A stretch of DNA of 64,000 nt from Mycobacterium colombiense CECT 3035. Its GTDB lineage: Bacteria; Actinomycetota; Actinomycetes; Mycobacteriales; Mycobacteriaceae. Positions 26,249 through 35,349 of this stretch are shown here, piece by piece. The stretch lies in NCBI RefSeq assembly GCF_002105755.1, contig NZ_CP020821.1, positions 1,922,001-1,986,000 on the forward strand, written 5' to 3'. Both the position numbers and the translations under genes were made by a program. Positions within the stretch are counted from its first letter, which is position 1, and each line of letters begins with the position of its first letter. The notes under the pieces are model-generated. The model did not search any database, was not told the origin of the DNA, and worked only from the letters and a program-made list of their open reading frames with translations.

Positions 26249-26539
26249 CTAGTGTGGGCCGGGACGCCCGGGGCCGCCAGGGCCTCCGGGGCCTCCGGGG
26301 CCTCCGGGCCCGCCAGGGCCACCCGGTCCCCCAGGCCCGCCGGGGCCCCCTGGTCCGCCCGGTCCGTTGGCGGCCGGGAGCAGGAAGACGCATTGATTCA
26401 GATCGACGCTCCAGCCCCAACCGGGCGCGCATTCACCGTCGGCGCGGCCGATCGCCGGGGTGGCGATCACCGTCACCGGCAACCCGGCCAACACGCACGC
26501 GACCGCGCCGATCACAGGGCGCCGCAAGTAATGTCTCAT
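26249..26539 (-). CDS. Small exported Gly-Gly-Pro-repeat protein
   Basis: The 96-residue protein has a signal peptide (RRPVIGAVACVLAGLPVTVI, cleavage near GRADG) and a short domain with two Cys (ECAPGWGWSVDLNQCVFLLP). About eleven uninterrupted Gly-Gly-Pro triplets lead to a GRPGPH end. The ECAPGWGWS...C motif resembles other secreted mycobacterial small proteins. ATG 26539 is preferred over GTG 26551 because GAGG lies 7-8 bp upstream of it. With the larger GGP protein at 23768, this gives two collagen-like secreted proteins within 3 kb. Confidence 0.75.
   Translation of the reverse strand: MRHYLRRPVIGAVACVLAGLPVTVIATPAIGRADGECAPGWGWSVDLNQCVFLLPAANGPGGPGGPGGPGGPGGPGGPGGPGGPGGPGGPGRPGPH
26258..26365 (-). 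repeat. GGP-coding tandem repeats in the small exported protein
   Basis: Near-identical 9-bp units encode Gly-Gly-Pro on the minus strand, with the same low-complexity character as those at 23936-24200. They are in-gene repeats without spacers. Confidence 0.8.
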
Positions 26540-26680
26540 CGCCGACCTCACTTCGTCGTTTGGGCAAGGCGGGCGGTGATGACCGGTCGCATCCGACGAA
26601 ACCCGCGCCCATCATTGTGCGGCAATGGACCCGTTAACGTGCCGAATTCACGAGCTGAATGCCGTTGGCGGGCCGTGTCT

Positions 26681-27112
26681 TCAGTCGGTCACCAATTCGA
26701 AGACCGGGATCAGCCGATCGGTGCGCTGTTCGTATTCGCCGAACCCGGGGGCGCGCTCGACCACCACTGGATAGATCGAATCCCTTTCGTCGCGCGGCAA
26801 TTCGCGCGCGGTCGCGGGCTTGGCGGGCTCCGAGCCGATCTCGATCGACACCTGCGGATGGGCGCGGATGTTGTGCACCCAGGCGGGATTGTTGTCCCGG
26901 CCCGCCGCGGAGCCGACGATGTAGATTTTGCCGTCGATATCGAAGTAGGCCACCGGGTTGACCCGCTGGGCGCCGCTTCGCGCACCGGTCGACGTGAGGA
27001 GCAGCAGCGGGAAACCTTCGAATTGCCCGCCCACCTTGCCGCCATTGCGGCGAAACTCTTCGATGTTCCGCTCGTTGAATTCCCGCTCCGAGCTCAGCGC
27101 GTCGTCACCCAT
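26681..27112 (-). CDS. Ddn-like F420-dependent nitroreductase family protein
   Basis: The 143-residue split-beta-barrel protein has the deazaflavin nitroreductase signature: FEGFPLLLLTSTGARSGAQRVNPVAYF and GSAAGRDNNPAWVHNIRAHPQVSIEI. Family members such as Rv3547 (Ddn) reduce quinones or nitro compounds with F420H2, often at the membrane. ATG 27112 is the natural start. It lies about 90 bp from the STAS gene on the same strand. A second family member is at 62659. Confidence 0.88.
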   Translation of the reverse strand: MGDDALSSEREFNERNIEEFRRNGGKVGGQFEGFPLLLLTSTGARSGAQRVNPVAYFDIDGKIYIVGSAAGRDNNPAWVHNIRAHPQVSIEIGSEPAKPATARELPRDERDSIYPVVVERAPGFGEYEQRTDRLIPVFELVTD

Positions 27113-27202
27113 GACGCCATCGTCGCATGCGGCACGGACCCCTGCCAGCGGCCGCCGCAGTTACGCTGCACCGCAACGTGATTCAGAATGCCGGGGTCGG
27201 CG

Positions 27203-27517
27203 TCAGTGCCCCGCTGCCGGCGGCGCGGCCTGGATGGTGGTCAGTTCGGTGAGACCGCTGACCCTGAGCACGGGCATCAGGACGGGGTGCGCGACGAGTT
27301 CGATCCGATCGGCGTGGGCGGCCAGGGTATTGATGGCGGCGCTGTCCAGGTACTCCACCGCGCTGAGGTCGACGAGCAGCGCCCCGTCGCCGGTCGCGGC
27401 GCTGGCCAACGCCAGGTTGAACTCGTCGATGTTGCTCAGGTCGATTTCCCCCTCGGCGACCAGCACGAACTTCCCGTCGCTGCCGCGCGCGGTGTCGAGC
27501 GTGAGCGGGGTGGTCAT
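27203..27517 (-). CDS. Anti-sigma-factor antagonist (STAS domain)
   Basis: The 104-residue STAS protein resembles SpoIIAA/RsbV: LTLDTARGSDGKFVLVAEGE, IDLSNIDEFNLAL and YLDSAAINTLAAHADRI, where the Ser in LDS is the usual phosphorylation site. Its start codon overlaps the stop of the phosphatase/kinase gene (TGATG), so both are translated together. It is expected to be phosphorylated by the GHKL kinase domain and dephosphorylated by the PP2C domain of its neighbour, freeing or sequestering a partner. No sigma factor gene is present nearby. Confidence 0.88.
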   Translation of the reverse strand: MTTPLTLDTARGSDGKFVLVAEGEIDLSNIDEFNLALASAATGDGALLVDLSAVEYLDSAAINTLAAHADRIELVAHPVLMPVLRVSGLTELTTIQAAPPAAGH

Positions 27518-30090
27518 CAGGTGATCCTCGCGGACAGGTGAACGGTGGTTCCGTTGGTGTCCGGACGGATGTCGACATCCTGCATCAGGCTGCGCATCAA
27601 CGGAATGCCGCGGCCGCGGTGCGGGTAGGAAGACGGTTGCGGAGCCTTCCAGGAGCCCGTGTCGGTGATGGTCAGCTGGACCTCGTCACCAACCGCGACC
27701 GCTCCGAGGCGAATCATGCCCTGCGGTCTGTGACGGTGGCCGTGCTCGATGGCGTTGGCGACGGCTTCGCCGGCGGCGACGAGCACGTTCATGGTTTGGT
27801 CGGGGTCCAGCCGGGCTCGGCTCAGCCAGTTACGCAAGGCACTCCGGGTGGGAGCGAGCTGACCGACGTCGGCGGGAAAGTTCAGCTCCAGCGGGGCCGG
27901 GTGCCGGTAGAGCAGCAGCACGACGTCGTCCTGGTAGCCGCCGTGCGGCGCGACGCGGGACATGACCTGGTTTGCCAGATCCTCCAGCGCCAATGCGCGC
28001 GAATCCTGGGCGATGCCTGCGACGCGGGAGATGCCGTGGTCCAGCGGAACCCGCCGCCGTTCGACCAGGCCGTCGGTGTAGAGCACCAGGGTCGAACGCG
28101 CCGGGATGGTCACACGGGCCTCCGGGCGAATCCAGTTGCCCCGTATCCCCAGCGCGATGGTGTGGCCCTGATCGAGTATCTGGGTGCTGCCGTCGCCGTG
28201 CACCAGGATGGGCGGCGGATGACCGGCGCTGGAGTACACGAGTTCACCGGTCTCGGGGGTGAGCACCGCGCAAACCGCGGTCGTGCACTGCGCGCCGGGC
28301 AGCCGCGCGGCGAAGCGGTCCATCCCCGCGAGAGCCGCACCAGGACTTGGGTTTTCGAACAGTAGCGCGCGACAGGCGCTGCGCACCTGGCCCATCACGG
28401 TCGCGGCGGCCAGGCCGTGGCCGACGCAGTCGCCGACGATCAGCGCGATGCGCCCGTCATCCAGGTCGACGACGTCGTACCAGTCACCACCGACCTGGAG
28501 GGGCCGGGTTGCGGCCTGATAGCGCACGGCGAACCCGTTGGGCAGATCCGCGGGCCCCAGGATCGCGTGCTGCAGGGCCAGTGCCGTCTCGCGCTGTTGA
28601 TCCACCTGGTGCACCCGTTGCAAACCCTGGCCGAGGCGACCGGCCAGCACGGTGAACAAGGTCTGGTCCTCCAGGGTGAACGGGCGCTGCGCGGTCAGAT
28701 CCATCCAGACCACGAGCACGCCGTCGGGGTGCCGCAGCGCGATGCCCGCCGTTCCAGGTTGCGTCGCGTTGGGGGTCAACAGGTCGCCGTCGCGCAATGA
28801 GCTGAGCGCCTGCTGGGTGTCCGGCGGCAGGGAATCCCAGTCCCCGGGCCCGCCGACCGCCACCACCCGCGGTGCACCAAAGGCGGTTTCCGTGGTGGAC
28901 GAGGATTGCGTCGGGAAGGTGACGGCCAGAACGCGGCGCGCCCGCCAGAGCCGGCGCAGTTCTTCCGCGGCGGCTTGCACCGCCTCATCGACGGTGTCGG
29001 CTTCGGCCAGTTCCTGGTTGAGCGCGTGTTCGCGGCCGGCCGCCAGCGCCAGGGCGATCGCCGCATGCCGGGCGAAGTCGCTGACCAGGTCGAGGTAGTC
29101 GTCGCCGAACGCGGGCTGATGCGGGTCGCGGGCGACGGCGATGACGCCAAGCACCGCGTCGTCGGCGATCAGCGGCATGACGATCGCCGAGCGCTCACCG
29201 ACATCGGTGAAGCCCTCGATCGGGTATTGGAACGAATCGGTGATCAGCGGCAACCCGCGCCTGGCCACACCGCCGGTGGTCGACCCGTCCATCGGAACCT
29301 GCCGACCGATCACCTCCGAGGAGTACCGGCCGGCCGTCGCGGCCACCACCAGGGTGTCGACCTGGTCGGCGGGCAGGTCGGCCTCCTGGGGAACCAGCAG
29401 GATGGCCTGCTCGGCGCCGGCCAGCTCCAGCGCCCGGTTCACGATCAGCTGCAGCGGCCCCGTCTGCGGATCGCCGGACAGCAACGCGGTGGTGATCTCG
29501 CGGCTGGCCTTCGTCCACTTCGCCGATTCACGCTCGCGCTCGAACAGTCGGGCGTTGTCGATGGCGGCGGCCGCGGCCGTGGCCATGGCGCGCACGGCGC
29601 CTTCCTGCGTATTGGAGAAGACCCGACCCGACCGATCGTCGGCAAGGTACAGGCTGCCGAAGTTGGCCGCCCGCACGGTGATCGGGATGCCGAGGAGCGC
29701 ATGCATGGGCGGCTCCCGTCCGGCCAGCGCGCGGGTCGCCGGATGGGAATTCAGATCGTCGACGCGCAGGCCGTCGCCGACCGGCAGATCGCCGAGCCGG
29801 CGTGCGGTCTCCGCATCGATCCCGGCGTACACGAAAGAAACGAGGGTGCCGTCGGCTGCGCGGATGCCGAGCGCGGCGTAGCGGGCGCCGGTCAGCTCCA
29901 TCGCGGCTCTGAGGACTCGATGCAGCGTGACATCCAGGTCCAGATCGGAGCCGATCTCGACGATGACCCGCACCAGTTGTTCCATCTGGTCGCGCGCCGC
30001 GACCAGCTCATCGAGCTGGTCATGCATCCGGCTCACCAGTTCGCGCCGGCCCTGCCAGGTGAAGGCGGAGTCACTCCGGTCGCTGTCCAT
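27517..30090 (-). CDS. GAF-GAF-SpoIIE phosphatase-GHKL kinase fusion (partner-switching regulator)
   Basis: The 857-residue protein has an N-terminal helical segment, GAF domain 1 (about 45-200, TGARYAALGIRAADGTLVSF), GAF domain 2 (about 215-380) and a further GAF-like sensor part (about 385-520). It ends with a PP2C/SpoIIE phosphatase (about 545-740; VGGDWYDVVDLDDGRIALIV, GDCVGHGLAAA, GHPPPILV, LYTDGLVERR) and a C-terminal anti-sigma-type GHKL kinase (about 750-857; AAGEAVANAIEHGH, ITDTGSW). Antagonistic phosphatase and kinase on one chain, followed by a coupled STAS gene, form a complete partner switch comparable to Rv1364c but with different order and split. ATG 30090 is taken. The ligand of the GAF domains and the downstream target are unknown. 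Confidence 0.88.
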   Translation of the reverse strand: MDSDRSDSAFTWQGRRELVSRMHDQLDELVAARDQMEQLVRVIVEIGSDLDLDVTLHRVLRAAMELTGARYAALGIRAADGTLVSFVYAGIDAETARRLGDLPVGDGLRVDDLNSHPATRALAGREPPMHALLGIPITVRAANFGSLYLADDRSGRVFSNTQEGAVRAMATAAAAAIDNARLFERERESAKWTKASREITTALLSGDPQTGPLQLIVNRALELAGAEQAILLVPQEADLPADQVDTLVVAATAGRYSSEVIGRQVPMDGSTTGGVARRGLPLITDSFQYPIEGFTDVGERSAIVMPLIADDAVLGVIAVARDPHQPAFGDDYLDLVSDFARHAAIALALAAGREHALNQELAEADTVDEAVQAAAEELRRLWRARRVLAVTFPTQSSSTTETAFGAPRVVAVGGPGDWDSLPPDTQQALSSLRDGDLLTPNATQPGTAGIALRHPDGVLVVWMDLTAQRPFTLEDQTLFTVLAGRLGQGLQRVHQVDQQRETALALQHAILGPADLPNGFAVRYQAATRPLQVGGDWYDVVDLDDGRIALIVGDCVGHGLAAATVMGQVRSACRALLFENPSPGAALAGMDRFAARLPGAQCTTAVCAVLTPETGELVYSSAGHPPPILVHGDGSTQILDQGHTIALGIRGNWIRPEARVTIPARSTLVLYTDGLVERRRVPLDHGISRVAGIAQDSRALALEDLANQVMSRVAPHGGYQDDVVLLLYRHPAPLELNFPADVGQLAPTRSALRNWLSRARLDPDQTMNVLVAAGEAVANAIEHGHRHRPQGMIRLGAVAVGDEVQLTITDTGSWKAPQPSSYPHRGRGIPLMRSLMQDVDIRPDTNGTTVHLSARIT

Positions 30091-30235
30091 AGGTACCAAC
30101 GGTAAACGTTCGGGTGAACACCGACGTTCGGTATGTGGATGAGCGCGGCGCGACGCCGGCCTTCTGGGTGCACCGGCCGGTGCAGTAGCTGGTGGACATC
30201 CGTCGCGGTCACCATTGCGCCGATAGGGTGACAGC

Positions 30236-30976
30236 ATGCCGGATGCCGCGGGGAGATCGGCGACGGCGCCGCAACCCCAACCGCTCTATCTGCTGGCGGA
30301 CAGTCAGCTGCTGTTCTGGAAGCGTCACGACCGGCTGCTCCTCGAGGCAGCCATGGACGCGTTGCCCCAAGCCGCGCCGATCAGCGCGGCCTACATCGGC
30401 GCCTCCAACGGGGACAACCCGGAGTTCTACGAAATCTTCGAGGCGGCAATGGACGCAGTGGGCGTCGTCGACCGTCGCATGATCGGGTCGTCATTCGACC
30501 GCGACGACCGCGCCTTCCTGGAGCGCGCCCTTTTGATCATCCTCGCGGGTGGCGATGTGCGTCTTGGCTGGGACACGTTCGTGAAAACCGGCATGCGAGA
30601 AGTGATCCTGGACCGCTATGCCAAAGGGGCGGTGCTGGTGGGCATTTCGGCCGGCGCGGTCCAGCTCGGACAGTACGGGGTTCTCGAGGCACCGGACTCC
30701 GGGGCAACGGAGTTGCTCGACGTGTTCAAGCTCGTGCCCTTAGTCATCGACGTGCACGACGAGCGAGCCGGCTGGGCGCGGCTGTCGCGGGCGATTCAGA
30801 TGCTCGAGGGCTCGGTCGGCGGTGTCGGCATCCCCACTGGCGGTGGGGCTATTGCCCACCCGGATGGCACTATTGAGCCAGTGCGTTATCCCGCGCACGC
30901 ATTCACCCTCGAGGGCATCAACGTCACGCACTCGCCGCTGATCGCCGACGTTCGGCCGGCATACGAAAGCCCTTGA
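30236..30976 (+). CDS. Peptidase S51/cyanophycinase-like protein
   Basis: The 246-residue protein has the class I glutamine-amidotransferase-like fold of family S51: QPLYLLADSQLLFW, AAYIGASNGDNPEFYEIF, LILAGGDVRLGWDTF and the nucleophile elbow LVGISAGAVQLG (Ser). Classical members cleave cyanophycin or aspartyl dipeptides by a Ser-His-Glu triad; cyanophycin is not expected in mycobacteria, so the substrate is open. ATG 30236 follows a clean gap of 145 bp from the divergent regulator gene. It may be co-transcribed with the kinase fusion that starts 37 bp after its stop. Confidence 0.78.
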   Translation: MPDAAGRSATAPQPQPLYLLADSQLLFWKRHDRLLLEAAMDALPQAAPISAAYIGASNGDNPEFYEIFEAAMDAVGVVDRRMIGSSFDRDDRAFLERALLIILAGGDVRLGWDTFVKTGMREVILDRYAKGAVLVGISAGAVQLGQYGVLEAPDSGATELLDVFKLVPLVIDVHDERAGWARLSRAIQMLEGSVGGVGIPTGGGAIAHPDGTIEPVRYPAHAFTLEGINVTHSPLIADVRPAYESP

Positions 30977-31013
30977 CGGGCGACCAGATTGCCTGCAATC
31001 GTTCGGCGAGACC

Positions 31014-32615
31014 ATGACGCACGCCTTCGACCCGACCGGACCCGACGGCCACCCGCGGATCGTCGCCGATCTGCTGCGACCCGATGCCTACGACCCGCCG
31101 GCCGCCGACGTGCGTCTGCACGAAACCCACAGCTCGTGGGTGTTCCTCGCCGGCGACTACGCCTACAAGCTCAAGAAGCCGGTGAACCTGGGTTTCCTCG
31201 ACTTCACCAGCATCGAGCGGCGCCGCGCCGACTGCGAAGAGGAGCTGCGCCTCAATCGGCGGTTCAGTCCGCAGATGTATCTGGGCGTCGTCGAGGTCAC
31301 CGAGGGTGATGGCCACTACCGGATAGGCGGCGAAACCGGTTCCGGAGAGCCGGCCGTGTGGATGCGGCGTCTGCCCGAAGAGGGCATGCTGCCGGCCAAG
31401 CTTGCGCGCGGCGACGTCGACATGCGTCTCGCGCGACGGATCGGGCGCACGCTGGCCAAGCTGCACAGCCGGGCTGAAACCGGTGCCGACATCGACGTGT
31501 ACGGGCGCCCTTCCAGTGTGATCGCGAACTGGCGGGAGAACTTCGACCAGATAGGTCCTTTCGTCGGCCGGACCGTTTCGAGCGACGTCAACGAAGACAT
31601 CCGAGCCTATGTCGACCAGTTCGTGCACGAACGAGCGTCATTGCTTGAGCGGCGCGTGGCCGACGGGCACGTGCGAGACGGCCACGGCGACCTGCACGCC
31701 GCCAGCATCTGCATCGATGACGGCCAGATCCTGTTGTTCGACAGCCTGCAGTTCGCACCCCGCTACCGGTGCGCCGACGTCGCCTCGGAAGTGGCTTTTC
31801 TGGCAATGGATTTCGAGTACCACGGCCGCGCCGACCTGGCTTGGGGATTCGTCGAGTCCTACGTGCGCGCCAGCGGCGACGACGGGCTGGCCGGCCTGCT
31901 CGACTTCTATATCTGCTACCGGGCCTACGTGCGCGGCAAGGTCCGCAGCCTGCGGCTAGCACAGGCCGAACACGCATCCGGTGGTCAAACGCGTCAGCTC
32001 ATCGCCGAATCGCGGGCGTATTTCGATTTGGCGTGGGCACACGCGGGTGGCCTGCCCCGCGCGCCGATGGTGGTCACCATGGGTCTGCCGGCTAGCGGCA
32101 AGACCACCCTGGCGCGCGCGCTCGCCGGGCGACTGGGGCTGGTGCACCTCTCGTCGGATGTGGCGCGCAAGAGAATGGCGGGCATTGAGCCCACCCGGCA
32201 CGGTAACGACGAATTCGGCTCGGGGCTCTACGATCCGGCGATGACGCGGAGCACCTACGCCGCGCTGCGTCGCGACGCCGCCCGCTGGTTACGTCGCGGC
32301 CGCGGCGTGGTCGTCGATGCGACATTCGGCAATCCGCGTGAGCGGTCCCAGGTGCAGCAACTGGCGCACCGGCTTGGAGCCGACCTGCATGTCGTGCTGT
32401 GCGAGGCGGACGACGCCACGCTGATGGCCCGGCTCGAGCGGCGCGCCACCGAGCAAGGTGTTGTCTCGGATGCGCGGATCGAGCTGTGGCCCGAGCTGCG
32501 GGCCGCGTTCACGCCACCCGATGAGCAGCCGTCCCTGCTGCGGGTCGACGCGACGCGGGACATGGAGGAGACCGTCGAGCAGACGCTGACGCTGCTGCGT
32601 GCCGCATACCGCTGA
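31014..32615 (+). CDS. Aminoglycoside-phosphotransferase-like / P-loop kinase fusion (Rv2004c type)
   Basis: The 533-residue protein has two kinase-like halves. Residues about 30-340 are an APH/choline-kinase-like domain (YKLKKPVNLGFLDFT, catalytic-loop HGDLHAASICIDD and LLFDSLQF, where Asn and Asp of the usual H-G-D-x-x-x-x-N are changed). Residues about 345-533 are an AAA/zeta-toxin-like P-loop kinase (MGLPASGKTTLARALAGRL, VVDATFGNPRER). The same fusion occurs in M. tuberculosis Rv2004c of the dormancy regulon. No DosR box was seen upstream. The substrate is unknown. Confidence 0.85.
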   Translation: MTHAFDPTGPDGHPRIVADLLRPDAYDPPAADVRLHETHSSWVFLAGDYAYKLKKPVNLGFLDFTSIERRRADCEEELRLNRRFSPQMYLGVVEVTEGDGHYRIGGETGSGEPAVWMRRLPEEGMLPAKLARGDVDMRLARRIGRTLAKLHSRAETGADIDVYGRPSSVIANWRENFDQIGPFVGRTVSSDVNEDIRAYVDQFVHERASLLERRVADGHVRDGHGDLHAASICIDDGQILLFDSLQFAPRYRCADVASEVAFLAMDFEYHGRADLAWGFVESYVRASGDDGLAGLLDFYICYRAYVRGKVRSLRLAQAEHASGGQTRQLIAESRAYFDLAWAHAGGLPRAPMVVTMGLPASGKTTLARALAGRLGLVHLSSDVARKRMAGIEPTRHGNDEFGSGLYDPAMTRSTYAALRRDAARWLRRGRGVVVDATFGNPRERSQVQQLAHRLGADLHVVLCEADDATLMARLERRATEQGVVSDARIELWPELRAAFTPPDEQPSLLRVDATRDMEETVEQTLTLLRAAYR

Positions 32616-32673
32616 CGGCGGTGGTCTGCGACCAAAACGATTGACGCGCCTAGGGTTTGGGCGATCCGGCCGG

Positions 32674-33594
32674 TCAGCGCTTGGGCGCGGTGCCCCGTCG
32701 CCGCGGCGTGCGGTGCGCTTCCAGGACATCGCCGTTGGCCAGGCTTTGTGCCTGAGCGGCCAGCGTCGATGCCCTGTTGGCATACGCGATGGCATCGCCG
32801 TCGTTGCTCGTCTCCACGCCGCGCGCCGCGGCCAAATGCCGTTTCGCGTCGTCGAGCCGCGCCTGGGCCTCGGAGCCGATGTTGGAGCGATACCTGTCAA
32901 CATAGCCGGAGATCTGACGCACCCTCGCCTCCGCGATGGACAACGCCTGCTGCACCGGATGATCGCCCGCGCCGATGCCCGGCTGTCCGCCACCGCGCGC
33001 GGCGCGCCGGCGGCGGCGTGCGCGCAACAACACCAGGAGCACCACGACGACGAGCGCGACCACGATGACGCCGATCGCGATCATCGGCCAGATCGGCTTC
33101 GACGGGCTCGTCGGATTCGATGAGCCCGTCGACTTGTCCAACCCGTCGGCCGCGGCGACCGCGGCGCCGCCCCAGTTCCTGGCGCCCAGTACCGGCTCAA
33201 TCTGGTTGGTTTTCAAGCTGTTCAGCTCGGCCGGCGTCAGCCCCTGCACCTGCGGCGGCACGCTGAACGCGTACAGCTTCGTGTTCGTGGCCACGGCCAG
33301 CAGCGCGTCATGGTCGCCCATTCCGGTGGCACTGCGGGTGCGGTCGGCCCAGTTGTCGGGTTTGAACCTGTTGAAGTTGTCGACGTAGACGACCCACAGC
33401 TGGATGTGGCGGTCGCGGCTGAGCCGGTCGATGGCGGCGCCGACCGCCGCCCGGTCGGAGGCCGTCAACACCCCGGTGCTGTCAGTGATGTGATCGGTGA
33501 GCTTGGACGGCGGTTGCGCCCCGGCGGGAGATGCCCACAGCAGACCCGCCGTGAGAATTGCCAGGACCACACCGAACAGGCGAAAAACCCGCAT
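32674..33594 (-). CDS. TPM-domain membrane protein, short form
   Basis: The 306-residue protein has a signal peptide (FRLFGVVLAILTAGLLWASP, cleavage near AGA-QPP) and an extracytoplasmic TPM domain (ITDSTGVLTASDRAAVGAAI, QLWVVYVDNF, GDHDALLAVA). One membrane helix (WPMIAIGVIVVALVVVVLLV) and a cytoplasmic helical segment (ARVRQISGYVDRYRSNIGSE) follow. TPM proteins are implicated in photosystem repair or membrane-protein quality control, some as phosphatases. Other mycobacterial members such as Rv2345 are about twice as long and end in a Gly-rich stretch; this one stops after TPRRRGTAPKR with no such sequence beyond. ATG 33594 is clear. Confidence 0.82.
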   Translation of the reverse strand: MRVFRLFGVVLAILTAGLLWASPAGAQPPSKLTDHITDSTGVLTASDRAAVGAAIDRLSRDRHIQLWVVYVDNFNRFKPDNWADRTRSATGMGDHDALLAVATNTKLYAFSVPPQVQGLTPAELNSLKTNQIEPVLGARNWGGAAVAAADGLDKSTGSSNPTSPSKPIWPMIAIGVIVVALVVVVLLVLLRARRRRRAARGGGQPGIGAGDHPVQQALSIAEARVRQISGYVDRYRSNIGSEAQARLDDAKRHLAAARGVETSNDGDAIAYANRASTLAAQAQSLANGDVLEAHRTPRRRGTAPKR

Positions 33595-33812
33595 GTGGGT
33601 AATCTAGCCGCCAACTCACGCTGGCGCGGGCTCGGTTCAGACCCGCCGCCGACAAATCGTCGATCCGGTGTCATCAGCCCGGTGACCAGCACAATCCGCC
33701 CATATCGGACGCTACGCGTGACGCCGACGCATGCTGGACACCCTATGGTTAAGCGCGTAACCTCTGTCGCGCGACGACAGCATTTCCCGCGAGCGAAGGA
33801 CCATGAGAAACA

Positions 33813-35219
33813 TTGAGTAACACCATTGCGGTCTTCAACCCGTCCACCGAGGAGCAGATCGCGGAGGTCCCCGATTCGGACCAGGCGGCCGTCGACGCGG
33901 CGGTGGCCCGGGCGCGCGAGACCTTCGAGTCGGGCGTGTGGCGCAAGGCGCCCGCGTCGCACCGCGCCAACGTGCTCTTCCGCGCCGCGCGCATCATCGA
34001 GGAACGCAAGGACGAGCTGGCCGCGCTCGAGGCCCAAGACAACGGCATGAACCTGACGGCCGCCGGCCACATCATCCCGGTGTCGGTGGACATGCTGAAG
34101 TACTACGCCGGCTGGGTCGGCAAGATCCACGGCGAGTCGGCCAATCTCGTCTCCGACGGCCTGCTCGGCACCTGGGAGACCTACCACACCTTCACCCAGC
34201 TCGAGCCCGTCGGCGTCGTCGGCCTCATCATCCCTTGGAACGGACCGTTTTTCGTCGCGATGCTCAAGGTCGCGCCCGCACTCGCCGCGGGGTGCAGTGC
34301 GGTCCTCAAACCCGCCGAAGAGACGCCGCTCACCGCGCTGAAATTGGAAGAGATCTTCCGCGAGGCAGGTCTGCCCGACGGCGTCCTGAACGTCATCACC
34401 GGCTACGGCGAGACGACGGGTGCGGCACTCACCGCGCACCCGGACGTCGACAAGATCTCGTTCACCGGGTCGACGGAGGTCGGGCGGCTGATCGTGAAGG
34501 CGGCCGCGGGCAACCTCAAGCGACTGACCCTGGAGCTCGGCGGCAAATCGCCGCTGATCATGTTCGACGACGCCAACCTCGACAAGGCCATCATGGGCGC
34601 CGGCATGGGCCTGCTCGCCGGCTCTGGGCAGAACTGCTCGTGTACCTCGCGCATGTACGTCCAGCGCGGCATCTACGACCAGGTGGTCGAGGGTCTCGCG
34701 GGCTTCGCGCAGATGTTGCCGATGGGCGGCAGCGAGGACCCCGACTCGGTGCTGGGCCCGCTGATCAGCGAAAAGCAGCGCCAGCGCGTGGAAGGCATCG
34801 TGAACGACGGCGTGGCCGGCGGCGCCCAGGTGCTCACCGGCGGCAAGCCGATGGACCGCAAGGGCTACTTCTACGAGGCGACGATCATCACCAACACCAC
34901 GCCGGACATGCGGCTGATCAAGGAGGAGATTTTCGGCCCGGTCGGCTGCGTGATCCCGTTCGACGACGAGGACGAGGTGATCGCCGCGGCGAACGACACA
35001 CACTACGGGCTGGCCGGCTCGATTTGGACCGAGAACCTCAGCCGCGCCCATCGCATGGTGAATGAGCTTCGCGCGGGCCAGATTTGGGTGAACTCCTCGC
35101 TGGCGGCCGACCCGTCGATGCCGATCAGCGGGCACAAGCAGTCGGGGTGGGGCGGCGAGCGGGGCCGCAAGGGCATCGAGGCCTACTTCAACACCAAGGC
35201 CGTCTACATCGGGCTCTGA
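33813..35219 (+). CDS. Aldehyde dehydrogenase (NAD(P)-dependent)
   Basis: The 468-residue ALDH has catalytic C275 in AGSGQNCSCTSRM and the general base Glu in LTLELGGKSPLI. It also has the NAD motif FTGSTEVGRLIVKA and the C-terminal SGHKQSGWGGERGRKGIEAY. It oxidises an aldehyde to its acid; substrate is open. TTG 33813 is used (MSNTIAVFNPSTEE), since the N-terminus aligns with family expectations and ACATTGAG spacing follows GGACCATGAG. It is monocistronic by layout: 218 bp upstream of it is non-coding, and the next gene starts 130 bp downstream. Confidence 0.92.
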   Translation: MSNTIAVFNPSTEEQIAEVPDSDQAAVDAAVARARETFESGVWRKAPASHRANVLFRAARIIEERKDELAALEAQDNGMNLTAAGHIIPVSVDMLKYYAGWVGKIHGESANLVSDGLLGTWETYHTFTQLEPVGVVGLIIPWNGPFFVAMLKVAPALAAGCSAVLKPAEETPLTALKLEEIFREAGLPDGVLNVITGYGETTGAALTAHPDVDKISFTGSTEVGRLIVKAAAGNLKRLTLELGGKSPLIMFDDANLDKAIMGAGMGLLAGSGQNCSCTSRMYVQRGIYDQVVEGLAGFAQMLPMGGSEDPDSVLGPLISEKQRQRVEGIVNDGVAGGAQVLTGGKPMDRKGYFYEATIITNTTPDMRLIKEEIFGPVGCVIPFDDEDEVIAAANDTHYGLAGSIWTENLSRAHRMVNELRAGQIWVNSSLAADPSMPISGHKQSGWGGERGRKGIEAYFNTKAVYIGL

Positions 35220-35349
35220 TTCCTCCGCGAGCGGCGGCGGGATCCGCGAGCACCTCGACCGCTGACGACGGCGACTCAACTCCGACCGCGCAACGAGGGA
35301 TACGCTGGATGTCGGGTCAAGATCCGCATCAAGCCATGTGGGAGGGGCG

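Noticed and set aside
30977..31013. DosR box upstream of the Rv2004c-like fusion
   Set aside because: I looked for the 20-bp palindromic dormancy motif in the upstream 150 bp and saw no match.
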